Positions 8,782 through 21,202 of a stretch of DNA of 64,000 bases are shown piece after piece. The notes beneath the pieces were generated by a model. The model saw only the letters and a program-made list of their open reading frames with translations, was not told where the DNA came from and searched no databases. The stretch is from Deinococcus malanensis (GTDB lineage: Bacteria; Deinococcota; Deinococci; Deinococcales; Deinococcaceae), in contig NZ_BMPP01000001.1 in the NCBI RefSeq assembly GCF_014647655.1, forward strand, positions 284,943-348,942, given 5' to 3'. The stretch's first letter is position 1; every line of letters starts with the position of its first letter. The position numbers and the translations under genes are program-made.

Positions 8782-9777
8782 ATGATTGAAGTCGAGCATC
8801 TTCAAAAAACCTTCCGCGTGCGTCAGGGCGGGCTGCTGCGCGGCAAGGTCAGGCAGCATCAGGCTGTTCGGGACGTATCCTTTCAGGTCGCACCGGGTGA
8901 GATCGTCGGCTACCTGGGTCCCAACGGGGCGGGCAAGAGCACCACCATCAAGGTCCTGACCGGGCTGCTGGTGCCTGACCGCGGGCATGTCCACGTGGGC
9001 GGCCTGATTCCGTGGCGCGAGCGCCGGAGGCACGTGGCCCGACTGGGCGCGGTGTTCGGGCAGCGCACCACCCTGTGGTGGGACCTGCCGGTGCGTGATT
9101 CCCTGGATCTGCTGCGTCACGTGTACCGCGTCTCCCAGGGACGGTTCCGCGAAAACCTGCAGACCTTCACGGATCTGCTGGACCTGGGACCGTTCCTGGG
9201 CACGCCGGCCCGCGCCCTGAGTCTGGGTCAGCGCATGCGTGCTGACCTCGCGGCGGCGCTGCTGCACGATCCGGAACTGCTGTTTCTCGACGAACCGACC
9301 GTCGGGCTGGATGTGGTGGCCAAGGAACGTATCCGCGAGTTTGTCCGCCATATCAACGCCGAGCGCGGCGTGACGGTCCTGCTGACCACCCATGATCTGG
9401 GCGATGTCGAGCGGCTGGCCCAGCGGGTCATGATCATCGACCAGGGGAGCTTGCTGTACGACGGGGACCTCGCGCGTCTGCAGGCCCGCTACGGCAGTGC
9501 CCGGGAACTGGTGGTGGATTTCGAGGCGCCGCCCCTCAGTGCGCACGTCCCCGGGCTGGAACTGCTGGAGGCGACCGGACCGCGTGCTCGCTACGCCTTT
9601 ACAGGTGGAGCCGCTGCGCCCATTGCCCGGGTCACGGCCCAGGCGCCGGTGCGCGACATCACGGTGCGGGAGCCAGACATCGAGGCGACCATCCGCCGGA
9701 TCTATGAAGGTGGGCTCCTGCGCGGGGTGTTTAATGAAGGGCGTGAATCTGGCGTACCTGGCATACCCGCCCCCTGA
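8782..9777 (+). CDS. ABC exporter ATPase (DrrA-like)
   Basis: A 331-residue ATP-binding subunit. Walker A GPNGAGKST (46-54), signature LSLGQ (146-150), Walker B LLFLDEP (166-172), D-loop GLD and the H-loop TTHD (202-205) are all present. The Q-loop region reads FGQRTTLWWDLPVRDS, typical of ATPases paired with ABC-2 permeases of this kind. The C-terminal 100 residues form an accessory domain after the core. ATG 8782 follows CAGGAGC at good spacing. Its end overlaps the next gene by 44 bases. It powers the two permeases just upstream. Confidence 0.9.
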   Translation: MIEVEHLQKTFRVRQGGLLRGKVRQHQAVRDVSFQVAPGEIVGYLGPNGAGKSTTIKVLTGLLVPDRGHVHVGGLIPWRERRRHVARLGAVFGQRTTLWWDLPVRDSLDLLRHVYRVSQGRFRENLQTFTDLLDLGPFLGTPARALSLGQRMRADLAAALLHDPELLFLDEPTVGLDVVAKERIREFVRHINAERGVTVLLTTHDLGDVERLAQRVMIIDQGSLLYDGDLARLQARYGSARELVVDFEAPPLSAHVPGLELLEATGPRARYAFTGGAAAPIARVTAQAPVRDITVREPDIEATIRRIYEGGLLRGVFNEGRESGVPGIPAP

Positions 9778-10389
9778 AGTGGTCGAACGTCGTGGCCGGG
9801 CACTGGCGGTGCTCGACGCGGTGCTCAGCCCGGAGTGGGAGGAGAGGTATTTCTCCTTTGACCAGGACTGGAGCGCAGGCGCGCGGATGGCCTCGGCCAG
9901 GAACGGAAGCGGCGACGAAGCATTCATGCTGTTCAGCCAGGGGGAGTGCGTCTTCAAGCAGTTCCTGCACGAAGTTCCGCAGCGCCTGTCGTTGGCGGAG
10001 GCCCAGGCTCTGACAGAGGTGCAGGGCACCGCCGGGGCTCTGGGCCCCTCACCTCTGCTCGGCGAGTTTCTGGCTGAGCCTGCATTCTCCACCGAAGAGC
10101 TGACAGAGCTCGGCTGGTACGTGCCCGGCGTCCGCCACTGGGTTGTGATGCATCCTGCCGGCGCAGTGACCGAAGACAGCCTGTTCCGGCTCCTGTTCCA
10201 GGGAGATGCGCTGCTATACGCGGCGTGGGCCGGCGACATGTTTGAACTGCCTGTGCCTGAGGCCGCAGCTGAGCTTGTTTTTCGGCACGCGCCGCTTACC
10301 CCGTCACTGGTTCAGGCCCTCAACCCGGAAGCAGATTGGGAAAGCGCCCGGGAGGAAGCTGCCGGGATGGGTTATCCGGTGCAACCCGC

Positions 10390-10393
<4 letters not shown>
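9734..10393 (+). CDS. Protein of unknown function in ABC operon
   Basis: A soluble, acidic protein of about 219 residues with aromatic-rich segments (EERYFSFDQDW, FKQFLHEVPQ, GWYVPGVRHW). I recognise no catalytic motif and no signal peptide. The frame begins inside the ATPase gene (ATG at 9734, overlapping by 44 bases) and its stop overlaps the likely TTG start of the glycosylase gene, so it is translationally coupled on both sides. A later GTG at 9743 is an alternative start. Its place between an exporter ATPase and a repair enzyme gives no clear hint of function. Confidence 0.65.
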
Positions 10394-11007
<614 letters not shown>

Positions 11008-11077
11008 GAGACCGGCAGGTTCCCGGCCCTCGCATGGGGTGATCAGGCAGAAAGTGACCTTCTAGACTGCCGGGATC

Positions 11078-12445
11078 ATGACCACCCGATCCTCGACAAC
11101 CGGCGCCATGAGTGTGGACGCCGCGATTGACCGCCTGGGCCTGGGCGCATTTCAGTGGAGGCTGCTGCTGATCTGCGGCCTGACCTGGGCGGCCGACGCC
11201 ATGGAAGTGCTACTGATGGGCTTTGCCCTGCCCGGAATCAGTGAAAGTTTTGGCCTGCGTCCTGGCAGCACCGAAACCAAATGGCTGCTGAGTGCCACCT
11301 TCGCTGGCATGTTCGTCGGCGCGTGGTTCTGGGGCTGGGTGGCTGACCGCCTGGGCCGGCGCTGGGTATTTCTGACCACCGTGGCGCTGGGCGTGGTGTT
11401 CGGGCTGCTGGGTGCCTTTGCTCCGGACGTGGCCTGGCTGGTGGCCGCACGCTTCCTGACGGGATTTGCCATCGGCGGCACGCTGCCGGTGGACTACGCC
11501 ATGATGGCCGAATTTGTACCGACGGCCTGGCGCGGCCGCTTTCTGGTGTACCTGGAAAGCTTCTGGGCGCTGGGGACCATTGCGGTCGCAGCCCTCGCGT
11601 GGGGCCTGAGCAGCATGCTGCCTCCCGGGGAGGCCTGGCGGTGGCTGCTGGGTCTGGCTGCCCTGCCCGGATTGATCGGATTGCTGGCCCGCCTGGGCGT
11701 GCCGGATTCGCCGCGTTCGCTGCTGGCCCGTGGTCAGGAAGCGCAGGCCAGGGCCGCCCTGGCGCGGGTGGCCCGGCTGAATGGCCAGACGCTGTCCGAC
11801 GCACCACTGGCGGTGCCGCAGCGGCCGGCCCGTGTGACCCCGGCGCAGCTGTTTGCGGGTGGGCTGGGCCGGCGCACGCTACTCCTGGCGGCGGTGTGGT
11901 TCGGGCTGAGCCTGGGCTATTACGGCATCTTTTCCTGGTTGCCCAGCTTCCTGAAGGCGCAGGGCATGGAACTGGGTGCGGTCTACCGCACCACCCTGCT
12001 GCTGGCGCTGGCGCAGGTACCTGGGTATGTACTGGCCGCGTATCTGGTCGAGCGGGTCGGCCGCCGGGCCACGCTGGTCGGGTACCTGCTGACCAGCGCA
12101 GCTGGCGCCTATCTGTTTCTGGCCGCCGGCACCCCGGCACTGGTGCTGGCCACCTCAGCGCTGCTGTCCTTTGCACTGCTGGGAGCCTGGGGAGCGCTCT
12201 ACGCCTACACGCCGGAGCTGTATCCCACGCCGCTGCGCACGACCGGTATGGGATTCGTCAGTGGTATGGCCCGGGTGGCCAGCGTGCTGTCGCCCAGCGT
12301 GGGCGCGCTGCTGCTGACCGGCCAGCTGCCAGCCGCACTGACCCTCTTCGCCGGATGCTTTCTGGTGGCGGCGTTGTGTGCCTGGGGCATAGGGGTGGAG
12401 ACCCGGGGTCAGCGCCTGCCGGAGACGGTGGGATCCCAACATTAG
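11078..12445 (+). CDS. MFS transporter, sugar/organic-acid symporter type
   Basis: A 455-residue major facilitator with 12 predicted membrane segments. The loop between helices 2 and 3 carries the signature [10 protein letters not shown], and a second copy (ERVGRRATL) sits in the matching place of the C-terminal half. The N-terminal helix reads [19 protein letters not shown], as in the niacin/aromatic acid and sugar porter branches where an Asp in helix 1 couples protons. The cytoplasmic central loop (about 200-245) is Ala/Arg-rich. A -10 box TAGACT (11063-11068) lies 9 bases before the ATG, so the mRNA is very short-leadered. Substrate cannot be assigned. Confidence 0.85.
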   Translation: MTTRSSTTGAMSVDAAIDRLGLGAFQWRLLLICGLTWAADAMEVLLMGFALPGISESFGLRPGSTETKWLLSATFAGMFVGAWFWGWVADRLGRRWVFLTTVALGVVFGLLGAFAPDVAWLVAARFLTGFAIGGTLPVDYAMMAEFVPTAWRGRFLVYLESFWALGTIAVAALAWGLSSMLPPGEAWRWLLGLAALPGLIGLLARLGVPDSPRSLLARGQEAQARAALARVARLNGQTLSDAPLAVPQRPARVTPAQLFAGGLGRRTLLLAAVWFGLSLGYYGIFSWLPSFLKAQGMELGAVYRTTLLLALAQVPGYVLAAYLVERVGRRATLVGYLLTSAAGAYLFLAAGTPALVLATSALLSFALLGAWGALYAYTPELYPTPLRTTGMGFVSGMARVASVLSPSVGALLLTGQLPAALTLFAGCFLVAALCAWGIGVETRGQRLPETVGSQH

Positions 12446-12485
12446 TGTTCACTTCACGCCGGAATCCGTGCGGAGCCTGGCCCGC

Positions 12486-12593
12486 TACACTGCGCACAGA
12501 CAAATACGCCGCGTTGCGGCAGGGAGCGGCCCCCATAGGCCGCCCTGGTGGAGACAGGTCGACAGAGGCCTGTCTCTATTTGTGTCTGGAGGT
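12486..12593 (+). promoter_or_regulatory. Four-way-junction RNA leader ahead of the antiporter gene
   Basis: A possible -10 (TACACT, 12486-12491) is followed by a compact fold. P1 pairs CAGACAAATA (12497-12506) with TATTTGTGTCTG (12577-12588). Inside it sit three hairpins in a row: GCCGC/GCGGC (12508-12520), AGG..GCGGCC/GGCCGC.CCT (12521-12546) and GAGACAGG/CCTGTCTC (12551-12576). The 3' strand of P1 ends at the first base of the ribosome binding site GGAGGT (12588-12593). The geometry is that of a riboswitch whose closing stem could mask translation initiation of the cation/proton antiporter. I could not match it to the known Na+, NiCo, yybP-ykoY or c-di-AMP riboswitch consensus by eye. Confidence 0.55.
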
Positions 12594-12598
12594 GATTC

Positions 12599-13849
12599 AT
12601 GAATCCAATTTCATTGAGTGTTGCGCGGCGTGCGCTGGCCTGGTTGGTTCTTTCATCCGGCGGCGCCCTGGCTGCCAGTTCTGCGCACACCGGTGAGCTG
12701 CTGTTCGGCCTGTTCTGGGTGGTGCTGGCCGCCGCACTGCTGGGCACCCTGGCCAGCAAAGTCGGGATTCCGGCGGTGGTGGGACAGGTGCTGGCCGGCA
12801 TTCTGATCGGGCCCAGCCTGCTGAACCTGGTGCGCCCTGGGGACTTTTTCCTGACGCTGGCCGAACTTGGGGCCATCTTCCTGCTGTTCATGGTAGGCCT
12901 GGAAACACGCTTCAAGGAACTGCTGGCCGTGGGCCGTGAGGCGCTGCTGGTGGCCGTGCTGGGGATTGCCCTGCCGCTCGGGCTGGGTTTCGGATTTGGT
13001 CTGTGGCAAGGCCAGGGCAACGTCAGCGCGCTGTTCGTGGGCACCGCTCTGGTGGCGACCTCGGTGGGCATTACCGCCAAGGTGCTTCAGGAACTGGGCG
13101 TGCTGGACGCCCGCTTTGCCCAGGTAATCCTGGGGGCCGCCGTGATCGACGACATCCTGGGGCTGACCCTGCTGGCGGTCGTGAGCAGCCTGGGCGCCGG
13201 CAGGACCCTGAGCGCTGTGCAGGTCGGCCTCACCCTGGCGCTCAGCGTGGGCTTCGTGGCCCTGGTGCTGGCGGTTGGCATCCCCCTGGTCAGGCGTTTC
13301 CAGAACCGCCTGAGCAACCTGTCCCTCTCAAGGGCGTTTAACGTGGCGGTGGTGGTCGGACTGGGCATTGCGGCCCTCAGCACCGTGGCCGGTCTGGCGC
13401 CGATCATCGGGGCGTTCCTGGCGGGCATGGTGCTGGCTGAAATCAAGGACGAGGTGGAGTTCGAAAGCAAGGTTCATGCCATCGAAGCGTTCCTAGCACC
13501 GGTGTTTTTTGTGGTGGTCGGGTTACAGCTCGATGTTGGGGCGCTGAGCCAGCCCACCGTGATCGTGGCCGGATTGATCCTGACGGTCCTGGCCGTCGCG
13601 GGGAAACTTCTGGGTGGAATCCTGGGAGCCTGGTCCCTGGGGCGCCACGAAGCCACCCTGGTCGGACTGGGTATGGTGCCACGGGGCGAGGTCGGGCTGA
13701 TTGTGGCCAGCCTCGGCCTGGGGGTGGGCATTATCGGAGAGAGGGTGTATGCCGAGGTCCTGCTGATGGTGCTGCTGACCACCGTCCTGGCGCCGCTGGT
13801 GCTGCGGGCAGTGATGCGCCGGCGTGTTCCCGCACGCGTCCTGCACTGA
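12599..13849 (+). CDS. Cation:proton antiporter, CPA2 family
   Basis: A 416-residue integral membrane protein with 12 or 13 predicted helices. The conserved helix with a paired acidic motif (GAAVIDDILGLTLL) that carries ions in Kef/NapA/GerN-type antiporters is present, together with the opening VVGQVLAGILIGPSLL and a late KLLGGILGAWSLGRHEATLVGLG segment with VPRGEVGL. The first 25 residues may be a cleavable or uncleaved signal (LALSSGGALAASSAH). There is no C-terminal TrkA-N domain, so it is a short NapA/GerN-like form exchanging Na+ or K+ for protons. GGAGGTG 6 bases before ATG supports the start. The RNA leader just upstream probably controls it. NAD salvage genes follow 33 bases downstream. 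Confidence 0.85.
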   Translation: MNPISLSVARRALAWLVLSSGGALAASSAHTGELLFGLFWVVLAAALLGTLASKVGIPAVVGQVLAGILIGPSLLNLVRPGDFFLTLAELGAIFLLFMVGLETRFKELLAVGREALLVAVLGIALPLGLGFGFGLWQGQGNVSALFVGTALVATSVGITAKVLQELGVLDARFAQVILGAAVIDDILGLTLLAVVSSLGAGRTLSAVQVGLTLALSVGFVALVLAVGIPLVRRFQNRLSNLSLSRAFNVAVVVGLGIAALSTVAGLAPIIGAFLAGMVLAEIKDEVEFESKVHAIEAFLAPVFFVVVGLQLDVGALSQPTVIVAGLILTVLAVAGKLLGGILGAWSLGRHEATLVGLGMVPRGEVGLIVASLGLGVGIIGERVYAEVLLMVLLTTVLAPLVLRAVMRRRVPARVLH

Positions 13850-13882
13850 CCCTGGAGGCACGACATACCCGAGAATGCCCAA

Positions 13883-15358
13883 ATGACATTTAACCCAGCG
13901 TCCTCACTCCCCGGAACATATCCCGCGCTGTTTACCGATCTGTACCAGCTGACCATGATGCAGGGGTACTTCCGTGAGGGCCTGCATACCCAGGACGCCA
14001 CCTTCGACCTGTACTACCGCCGCAATCCGTACCGGGGAGGTTATGCGGTCTGGGCCGGGCTGGAGGTAGCACTGGATTACCTCGAAACACTGCGGTTTTC
14101 CGCTGCGGACCTGGCCTACCTGCGCAACCTGGGCCTCTTTCGGGAAGATTTTCTGGCGGCCCTCGAAGCGTGGCGCTTTACCGCCCAGATCATCGCGTTT
14201 CCTGAGGGCAGCGTGGTCTTTCCCAACGAGCCGCTGTTGACGGTCTGTGGACCATTGTGGGAAGCGCAGCTGGTGGAAACGGCCCTGTTGAACATCTTGA
14301 ATTTTCAGACACTGGTGGCGACCAAGGCGGCCCGCTGCCTCAGCGCCGCGCAGGCCAGTCCGCACGGAGGCTCGGTGGTGGAGTTCGGGACGCGGCGGGC
14401 CCAGGGCCCGGACGGTGCTCTGGGGGCGGCACGTGCGGCGGTGGTCGGTGGAGCCAGCGGTACCAGCAATGTGCAGGCCGCCGCGCTGTATGGTCTGACG
14501 CCGGTGGGCACCCACGCGCACGCCTGGGTCGAGAGCTTTCCAACTGAACCCGAGGCTTTCCGGGCCTATGCGCGGCTTTATCCGGACTCGACCACCCTGC
14601 TGCTCGACACCTTCGATACGCTCGAAAGCGGGCTGCCCAACGCCCTGACCGTGGCCCGCGAACTCCGTGACCAGGGCCATGAGCTGCGCGGTGTTCGTCT
14701 CGACAGCGGCGACCTGGCGTACCTGTCGGCCCGCGTGCGCGCCGCGCTGGACGAGGCGGGGTTCCCCGACGTACAGATTGTCGCCAGCAATGACCTGAGC
14801 GAATTTGTCATCGAGTCCGTGATCCGCGAGGGAGGCCGCATTGATGTGTACGGCGTCGGGACCCAGCTGGCCACCGGCGGCGGCGAGGGCGGCGGCGCAC
14901 TGGGCGGCGTGTACAAACTCGTTGCCCTGCACGGCGAGGACCGCATGAAACTGACCGGGGACCCGCGGAAAACAAGTGTTCCGGGACTCAAACGGGTCTG
15001 GCGAGCGACTGACCCGCAGGGTCGGCTGGTGATTGACGTGATTGCCTCCCTGGACGAACCCCAGCCGCAGACCGGCGAACGCGTCAGCGACCCGGCCAAC
15101 CCCCTGCGCAACAGCCGCCTGGGGGCCGGGCTGGTCTGGACCGAGCCGCGCCGTGTCGTGATGGAAGGAGGCCGGCGCAGCGGGGAGCATGAAACCCTGA
15201 GTGCGATTCAGGCCCGCGCTGCCGCCGACCTGCAGCGTCTTCCTGAAGGTACGCGGCGCCTGCTCAACCCGCACATCTACCGGGTCAGCCTCAGTCAGAG
15301 TCTGCAACGGCGACGCGACGCCCTGATCACCGACCTTCGTGAGCGGCACGGCCTGTAA
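13883..15358 (+). CDS. pncB: Nicotinate phosphoribosyltransferase
   Basis: A 491-residue type II phosphoribosyltransferase that joins nicotinate to PRPP, the first step of the Preiss-Handler route to NAD. Recognisable blocks are [13 protein letters not shown] near the N-terminus (which provides substrate contacts from the neighbouring subunit), [41 protein letters not shown] with the conserved His, LDTFDT, and GVRLDSGDL. The length matches the longer bacterial NAPRTase class. It starts 33 bases after the antiporter and its stop overlaps the ATG of the adenylyltransferase gene (TAATG), so the two NAD enzymes are coupled. Confidence 0.92.
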   Translation: MTFNPASSLPGTYPALFTDLYQLTMMQGYFREGLHTQDATFDLYYRRNPYRGGYAVWAGLEVALDYLETLRFSAADLAYLRNLGLFREDFLAALEAWRFTAQIIAFPEGSVVFPNEPLLTVCGPLWEAQLVETALLNILNFQTLVATKAARCLSAAQASPHGGSVVEFGTRRAQGPDGALGAARAAVVGGASGTSNVQAAALYGLTPVGTHAHAWVESFPTEPEAFRAYARLYPDSTTLLLDTFDTLESGLPNALTVARELRDQGHELRGVRLDSGDLAYLSARVRAALDEAGFPDVQIVASNDLSEFVIESVIREGGRIDVYGVGTQLATGGGEGGGALGGVYKLVALHGEDRMKLTGDPRKTSVPGLKRVWRATDPQGRLVIDVIASLDEPQPQTGERVSDPANPLRNSRLGAGLVWTEPRRVVMEGGRRSGEHETLSAIQARAAADLQRLPEGTRRLLNPHIYRVSLSQSLQRRRDALITDLRERHGL

Positions 15359-16281
15359 TGACCCTGCCAGCACGCCCGTCATCCCTGCTGTCCGGGGCGC
15401 CAGCGGTCTATATCGGGCGCTTCCAGCCGCTTCACGACGCGCATCTGCGGAGCATGCTGGACGCACTGGACCACTTCGAGCGGCTGGTTATTCTGCCCGG
15501 CAGCGCCAATCTGGCACGGAGCATCCGCAATCCCTGGAGCGCTCCCGAGCGTGTCCGGCTGATTCGTGCGTGCCTGCGCGAAGCCGGAATTGCCCCACGC
15601 CGCGTCACTTTCCGGCCAGTTCCGGATGAATTCGACAGCGGCCGCTGGGCCGCGCGGGTCCGCAGCGCGGTGCCCACTCCTCAGGCGGTGCTGGTGGGCT
15701 TTGAAAAGGATGCCAGCAGCGCCTATTTGCGCTGGTTTCCTGAATGGCAGGCGCACCACGCACCGGTGTGGCCCGGCCTGAATGCCACTGACCTGCGCGC
15801 AGCCTATTTCACTGACGGGACGATCACGGATGTGTCGCCGGGGGCCCGGTCGTTCCTGCAGGCGTGGTGCGGAACGCCTGCTTTTATGCGCCTTCAGGCC
15901 GAGTGGAACGCCGTAGAAACAGCCCGCGCGCAGCTTCCTCCTGGAGCCCGGCTGCACGAGGAGCGCTGGGTGCATGTTCAGCAGGGTCATGTGTGGCTGC
16001 GGACCCGCCACGAGCCCGTAGGACACGGTCTGTGGGAACTCCCGGGGCGGGTCCTGTCTCCCGGCGAGGAGGCCTCCCCAGGAGCGGACGCTGTGTTCGG
16101 ACATCCGGCCCGCGCCCTGGTGGCTTCCACGACTGCCCATGTCTGGCGGGCTGCTCCTGCCCAGAGTCTCGCCGGGCGCCCCGTTCCCCTCACTGTTGCC
16201 CTTCGCCTGCCACGACGTTTTCACGAGGACCATCACGTAATTCTGTCGCGGTTGCTGGGAGCTGAGGCGCCTGCAGGATGA
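15358..16281 (+). CDS. nadM: NadM-like NMN adenylyltransferase with decayed Nudix domain
   Basis: A 307-residue protein. Residues about 15-180 form a nucleotidyltransferase of the NadM type: [11 protein letters not shown] (20-30) is the (H/T)xGH-like ATP-binding motif, and [12 protein letters not shown] takes the place of the usual second ATP motif (ISxxxR). The C-terminal half (about 195-300) aligns in outline with the Nudix ADP-ribose pyrophosphatase half of the bifunctional cyanobacterial and Francisella enzymes: [16 protein letters not shown] then [10 protein letters not shown]. The Nudix box REXXEEXG between them is missing, so hydrolase activity is probably lost. Coupled to pncB, it would convert nicotinate or nicotinamide mononucleotide to the dinucleotide. 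Confidence 0.85.
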   Translation: MTLPARPSSLLSGAPAVYIGRFQPLHDAHLRSMLDALDHFERLVILPGSANLARSIRNPWSAPERVRLIRACLREAGIAPRRVTFRPVPDEFDSGRWAARVRSAVPTPQAVLVGFEKDASSAYLRWFPEWQAHHAPVWPGLNATDLRAAYFTDGTITDVSPGARSFLQAWCGTPAFMRLQAEWNAVETARAQLPPGARLHEERWVHVQQGHVWLRTRHEPVGHGLWELPGRVLSPGEEASPGADAVFGHPARALVASTTAHVWRAAPAQSLAGRPVPLTVALRLPRRFHEDHHVILSRLLGAEAPAG

Positions 16282-16361
16282 TCCAAAGTTCACGAGCTTG
16301 CATACAACCTCCTGAAGCAAGTCACTCCGCTCCAGCGGATGGCCATTCAGGAGGAAGCCTT

Positions 16362-17312
16362 ATGACCGAAGACCAGAACATGATGACCGCCCAGACCGGT
16401 GAAGCCCAGAACCTCGAATCCCAGACCACTCAGACTGTCCTTGACCGCCGCGCCGCCCTGAGCACGCTGGGTAAGTTCGGCCTGGGGGCGGCTGCCTTTG
16501 GTCTGGCTGGCACCGGTGCCCTGGCAGCACCCGCCAAGAACATCGACGTGGCCGTGCTGAACTTCGCCCTCAACCTGGAATACCTGGAAGCAGCCTTCTA
16601 CATGGCTGCAGTGGGCCGCGTCAACGAACTGCGGGCTTTCGGCGGCGACGCCGAGATCCGTCTGCCCGCCAGCCTCGACCGCACCCGCGGCATGCAGTTC
16701 AAGGACAGCAACGTGCAGGCCCTGGCCCGGGATATTGCCGAAGACGAGTTCCAGCACGTCAAATTCCTGTACGGCGCGCTGGGCAAGGCAGCAGTCCGGC
16801 GTCCCGTCCTGGACCTGTCGGCGGCCTTCGACGCCGCAGGACAGGCTGCCAGCGGCGGCGCTATCAAGGGCTTTAACCCCTACGCCAACGACCTGTTCTT
16901 CCTGCACGGCGCCTTTATCTTCGAGGACGTGGGCGTCACGGCCTACAACGGCGCAGCCACCCTGCTGACCAACCCGGCCTTCCTGCAGGCGGCGGCCGGC
17001 ATCCTGGCAGTCGAGGCCTATCACGGCGGCGTTATCCGAGGCATGTTGTACCAGGAGCGTCAGGTCAGCGCCGCCGCCGGGCTGTATGTGGGTCAGGTCG
17101 TGCAGGCCATCAGCAACCTGCGCGGCAAGGTCGGTGGCGGCAAGGACATGGGCCTGACCGACGCCCGTGGCAACGCCGTGTTTGCACCGGCAGACAGGAA
17201 TGGCATCGCCTACCCGCGCTCGACCCGCGAGGTGCTGAACATTGTTTACCTGGCGCCCGGCGCCCAGAAGGGTGGTTTTTACCCCAATGGCCTGAACGGC
17301 AGCATCAAGTAA
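16362..17312 (+). CDS. Ferritin-like, desiccation-related protein (Tat-exported)
   Basis: A 316-residue protein. The N-terminal 30 residues are Gln/Thr-rich, then [20 protein letters not shown] and a hydrophobic run ending in ALAAP form a twin-arginine-type export signal. The mature part begins with [19 protein letters not shown], an E-x-L-E helix typical of ferritin-like domains of the plant PCC13-62 (desiccation-related) group, followed by a second helix [15 protein letters not shown] and later [12 protein letters not shown] and [11 protein letters not shown]. Glu and His residues in these helices could bind a di-metal centre. Such proteins are abundant in desiccation-tolerant bacteria; the actual activity is unknown. 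AGGAGGA 8 bases before ATG 16362 fixes the start. Confidence 0.85.
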   Translation: MTEDQNMMTAQTGEAQNLESQTTQTVLDRRAALSTLGKFGLGAAAFGLAGTGALAAPAKNIDVAVLNFALNLEYLEAAFYMAAVGRVNELRAFGGDAEIRLPASLDRTRGMQFKDSNVQALARDIAEDEFQHVKFLYGALGKAAVRRPVLDLSAAFDAAGQAASGGAIKGFNPYANDLFFLHGAFIFEDVGVTAYNGAATLLTNPAFLQAAAGILAVEAYHGGVIRGMLYQERQVSAAAGLYVGQVVQAISNLRGKVGGGKDMGLTDARGNAVFAPADRNGIAYPRSTREVLNIVYLAPGAQKGGFYPNGLNGSIK

Positions 17313-17326
17313 AAGAGGAATAGAGG

Positions 17327-17357
17327 AGACCAGGACGGTGACATGCTGTCCTGGTCT
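17327..17357 (+). terminator. Terminator after the ferritin-like gene
   Basis: Perfect 10-base stem AGACCAGGAC (17327-17336) and GTCCTGGTCT (17348-17357). The following bases are only moderately T-rich (GCTTCTGCTT), so efficiency may be partial. The rest of the gap to 17588 shows no gene. Confidence 0.6.
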
Positions 17358-17588
17358 GCTTCTGCTTATGCCTGAAACGTCGTAGAAAGCAGTCAGTGCA
17401 CCCGGGACCGTCGGCAGGGGCGGATCAGCCGGCTTGTACAGATCGGAAAAGTACGCGCCGCGAGTCTTCACAACAGGTGCTTTAACCGGGCCTGACCGGA
17501 ACCACGTCCTGGCTGGGTTTCCCAGATGTCCAGTGGGGGATGCGGCCTGGGCCTTCCCCAATCAGATTCAGGCCATCGTTTTGGCCTG

Positions 17589-18539
17589 TCAGCCCATACG
17601 ACCGGTCAGGGCGTGAATCCCCTGCACCGGGGTCAGGATGCCGTCCACGACTTCCGCGCGCAGCTGACGCAGACGTGTGGGGTCCATACCCGCCTGAAAC
17701 GCCCGCCAGGCTGCCTCGCGCAGAAGCTCGTCGAACCACAAGGCCGTCTGAGTGCGGCGTTTTTCGGCGAGGTCCACGGTATCGCGGTACGCTGCCACCG
17801 CCTGCCACACATCCACGATGCCTGTTCCCGTCAGCGCTGAGGCCTGAAGTGCGCGCGGACGCCAGGAGGCAGAAGCAGGGGTCAGAAGCTTCAGGGCCGC
17901 CGTGAGTTCCGTCTGGGCCCGGGTGGCCGCGCGTGGGTCAGTATCGGCCTTGTTCACCACGCACAGGTCCGCCAGTTCCATGATGCCGCGCTTGATGCCC
18001 TGCAGTTCGTCCCCGGCGTTGGGCAGGGTCAGCAGGACAAACAGGTCGGTCATGGCCGCCACCTGGGTTTCGCTTTGCCCCACCCCGACGGTTTCCACCA
18101 GCAGCACGCCATAGCCGGCGGCCTCACACAGGGCAATGGCCTCACGCGTGCGCCGGGTGACTCCACCCAGCGCTCCGCCGGAGGGGCTTGGCCGGATAAA
18201 GGCTCCCGGATGCACCGTTAGCCGGGGCATGCGTGTCTTGTCTCCCATGATGCTGCCGCCGGTGCGCACGCTGCTGGGGTCCACCGCCAGAACCGCGACC
18301 CGGTGCCCCGCGTCGGCCAGATGCAGACCCAGGGCCTCGATAAAGGTGCTTTTTCCAACGCCCGGCACGCCCGTCAGCCCTACGCGTACGGACGCTGAGG
18401 CGTGCGGCGTGACCTCGGACAGAAGCTGCTGGGCCTGGGCTTCGTGCTCAGGGCGGGTGGATTCGCTGAGTGTGATGGCTTTGGCCAGTGCACGCCGGTC
18501 GCCGGCCAGCAGCGCAGCAGTCAGGGAATGTTCATGCAT
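17589..18539 (-). CDS. meaB: Methylmalonyl-CoA mutase chaperone GTPase
   Basis: A 316-residue G3E-family GTPase that protects and reloads methylmalonyl-CoA mutase with adenosylcobalamin. Seen motifs: Walker [10 protein letters not shown] (57-65), switch region [40 protein letters not shown] (a MeaB/ArgK hallmark), [10 protein letters not shown] and the guanine-specific VNKAD. ATG 18539 starts at MHEHS; the frame extends upstream but the extra residues look non-protein-like. It is the third gene of a leftward group whose first member is the mutase itself, confirming its role. Confidence 0.92.
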   Translation of the reverse strand: MHEHSLTAALLAGDRRALAKAITLSESTRPEHEAQAQQLLSEVTPHASASVRVGLTGVPGVGKSTFIEALGLHLADAGHRVAVLAVDPSSVRTGGSIMGDKTRMPRLTVHPGAFIRPSPSGGALGGVTRRTREAIALCEAAGYGVLLVETVGVGQSETQVAAMTDLFVLLTLPNAGDELQGIKRGIMELADLCVVNKADTDPRAATRAQTELTAALKLLTPASASWRPRALQASALTGTGIVDVWQAVAAYRDTVDLAEKRRTQTALWFDELLREAAWRAFQAGMDPTRLRQLRAEVVDGILTPVQGIHALTGRMG

Positions 18540-18630
18540 GGGTCCCTCATGGCGGTAACCAGAACAGACGGCGGTTGGAATTGCGCTGAAGGGAGAGGCG
18601 AACTCCCGCCAACGGAGTGGAACACCACTG

Positions 18631-19047
18631 TCAGCACGCCGCGCCTCGCGGCAGGGAACGCAGGTAGCTGCGCAGCGGAGCATTCACACTCGGGTGCCGG
18701 TACCCCGTTTCCCGGACCAGCCGCCCGCGCGAGTCGAAGGCGCCGCGCACGATCAGGAGCTGCCCGGCAAAGCCGCTCCACTGCACGCGCACGCCACTGA
18801 GCCGCCCACTCCGGTCGTAACTCTGACGGACCCGCAGCCGGTTGTCGGGATACAGGTGGCCGTGCTCCAGAAAGCGCACCCGTCCAGACGCATCGACCAG
18901 CAAACGGACGTCCCCTTTCAAGCACACCCGCAGGCCAGCGGTAGGGGTGGGGACAGGTGGCCGGAGCTGCGGCACCGGAGGCAGGCTGGAAGCGGAAGCA
19001 CCGGACAGTGCGGCGCACAGGTACAGGCAGATCAGCACACGGGGCAT
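18631..19047 (-). CDS. Secreted protein of unknown function in mutase operon
   Basis: A 138-residue protein with a signal peptide ([20 protein letters not shown]), a Pro-rich linker and a mature part containing repeated strand-like elements with the pattern D-x-S/x-G-R-x-R/L ([30 protein letters not shown]). These look like short antiparallel beta repeats similar to those of MORN/toxin_wall-like envelope proteins, but I do not recognise a family. It lies 22 bases after the mutase gene and 91 bases before meaB, so it is probably co-transcribed although an exported protein has no obvious part in cobalamin metabolism. Start at ATG 19047; upstream in-frame GTG codons are possible. Confidence 0.6.
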   Translation of the reverse strand: MPRVLICLYLCAALSGASASSLPPVPQLRPPVPTPTAGLRVCLKGDVRLLVDASGRVRFLEHGHLYPDNRLRVRQSYDRSGRLSGVRVQWSGFAGQLLIVRGAFDSRGRLVRETGYRHPSVNAPLRSYLRSLPRGAAC

Positions 19048-19069
19048 CGGCACAGGTACGCCAGCAGCC

Positions 19070-21202
<2,133 letters not shown>

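Noticed and set aside
8569..10239. Long open frame (556 codons) on the minus strand
   Set aside because: It lies opposite the ABC transporter genes, which have clear motifs; its translation has no recognisable domain.
12486..12593. Known Na+, Mn2+ (yybP-ykoY), NiCo or c-di-AMP riboswitch
   Set aside because: The conserved junction sequences I recall for these classes are not visible; only the general shape is shared. A covariance search could still overturn this.
13904..15466. Long open frame (520 codons) on the minus strand
   Set aside because: Antisense to the nicotinate phosphoribosyltransferase and the start of nadM; no protein-like features.
16347..17561. Long open frame (404 codons) on the minus strand
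   Set aside because: Antisense to the ferritin-like gene, which has a ribosome binding site, signal sequence and family motifs.
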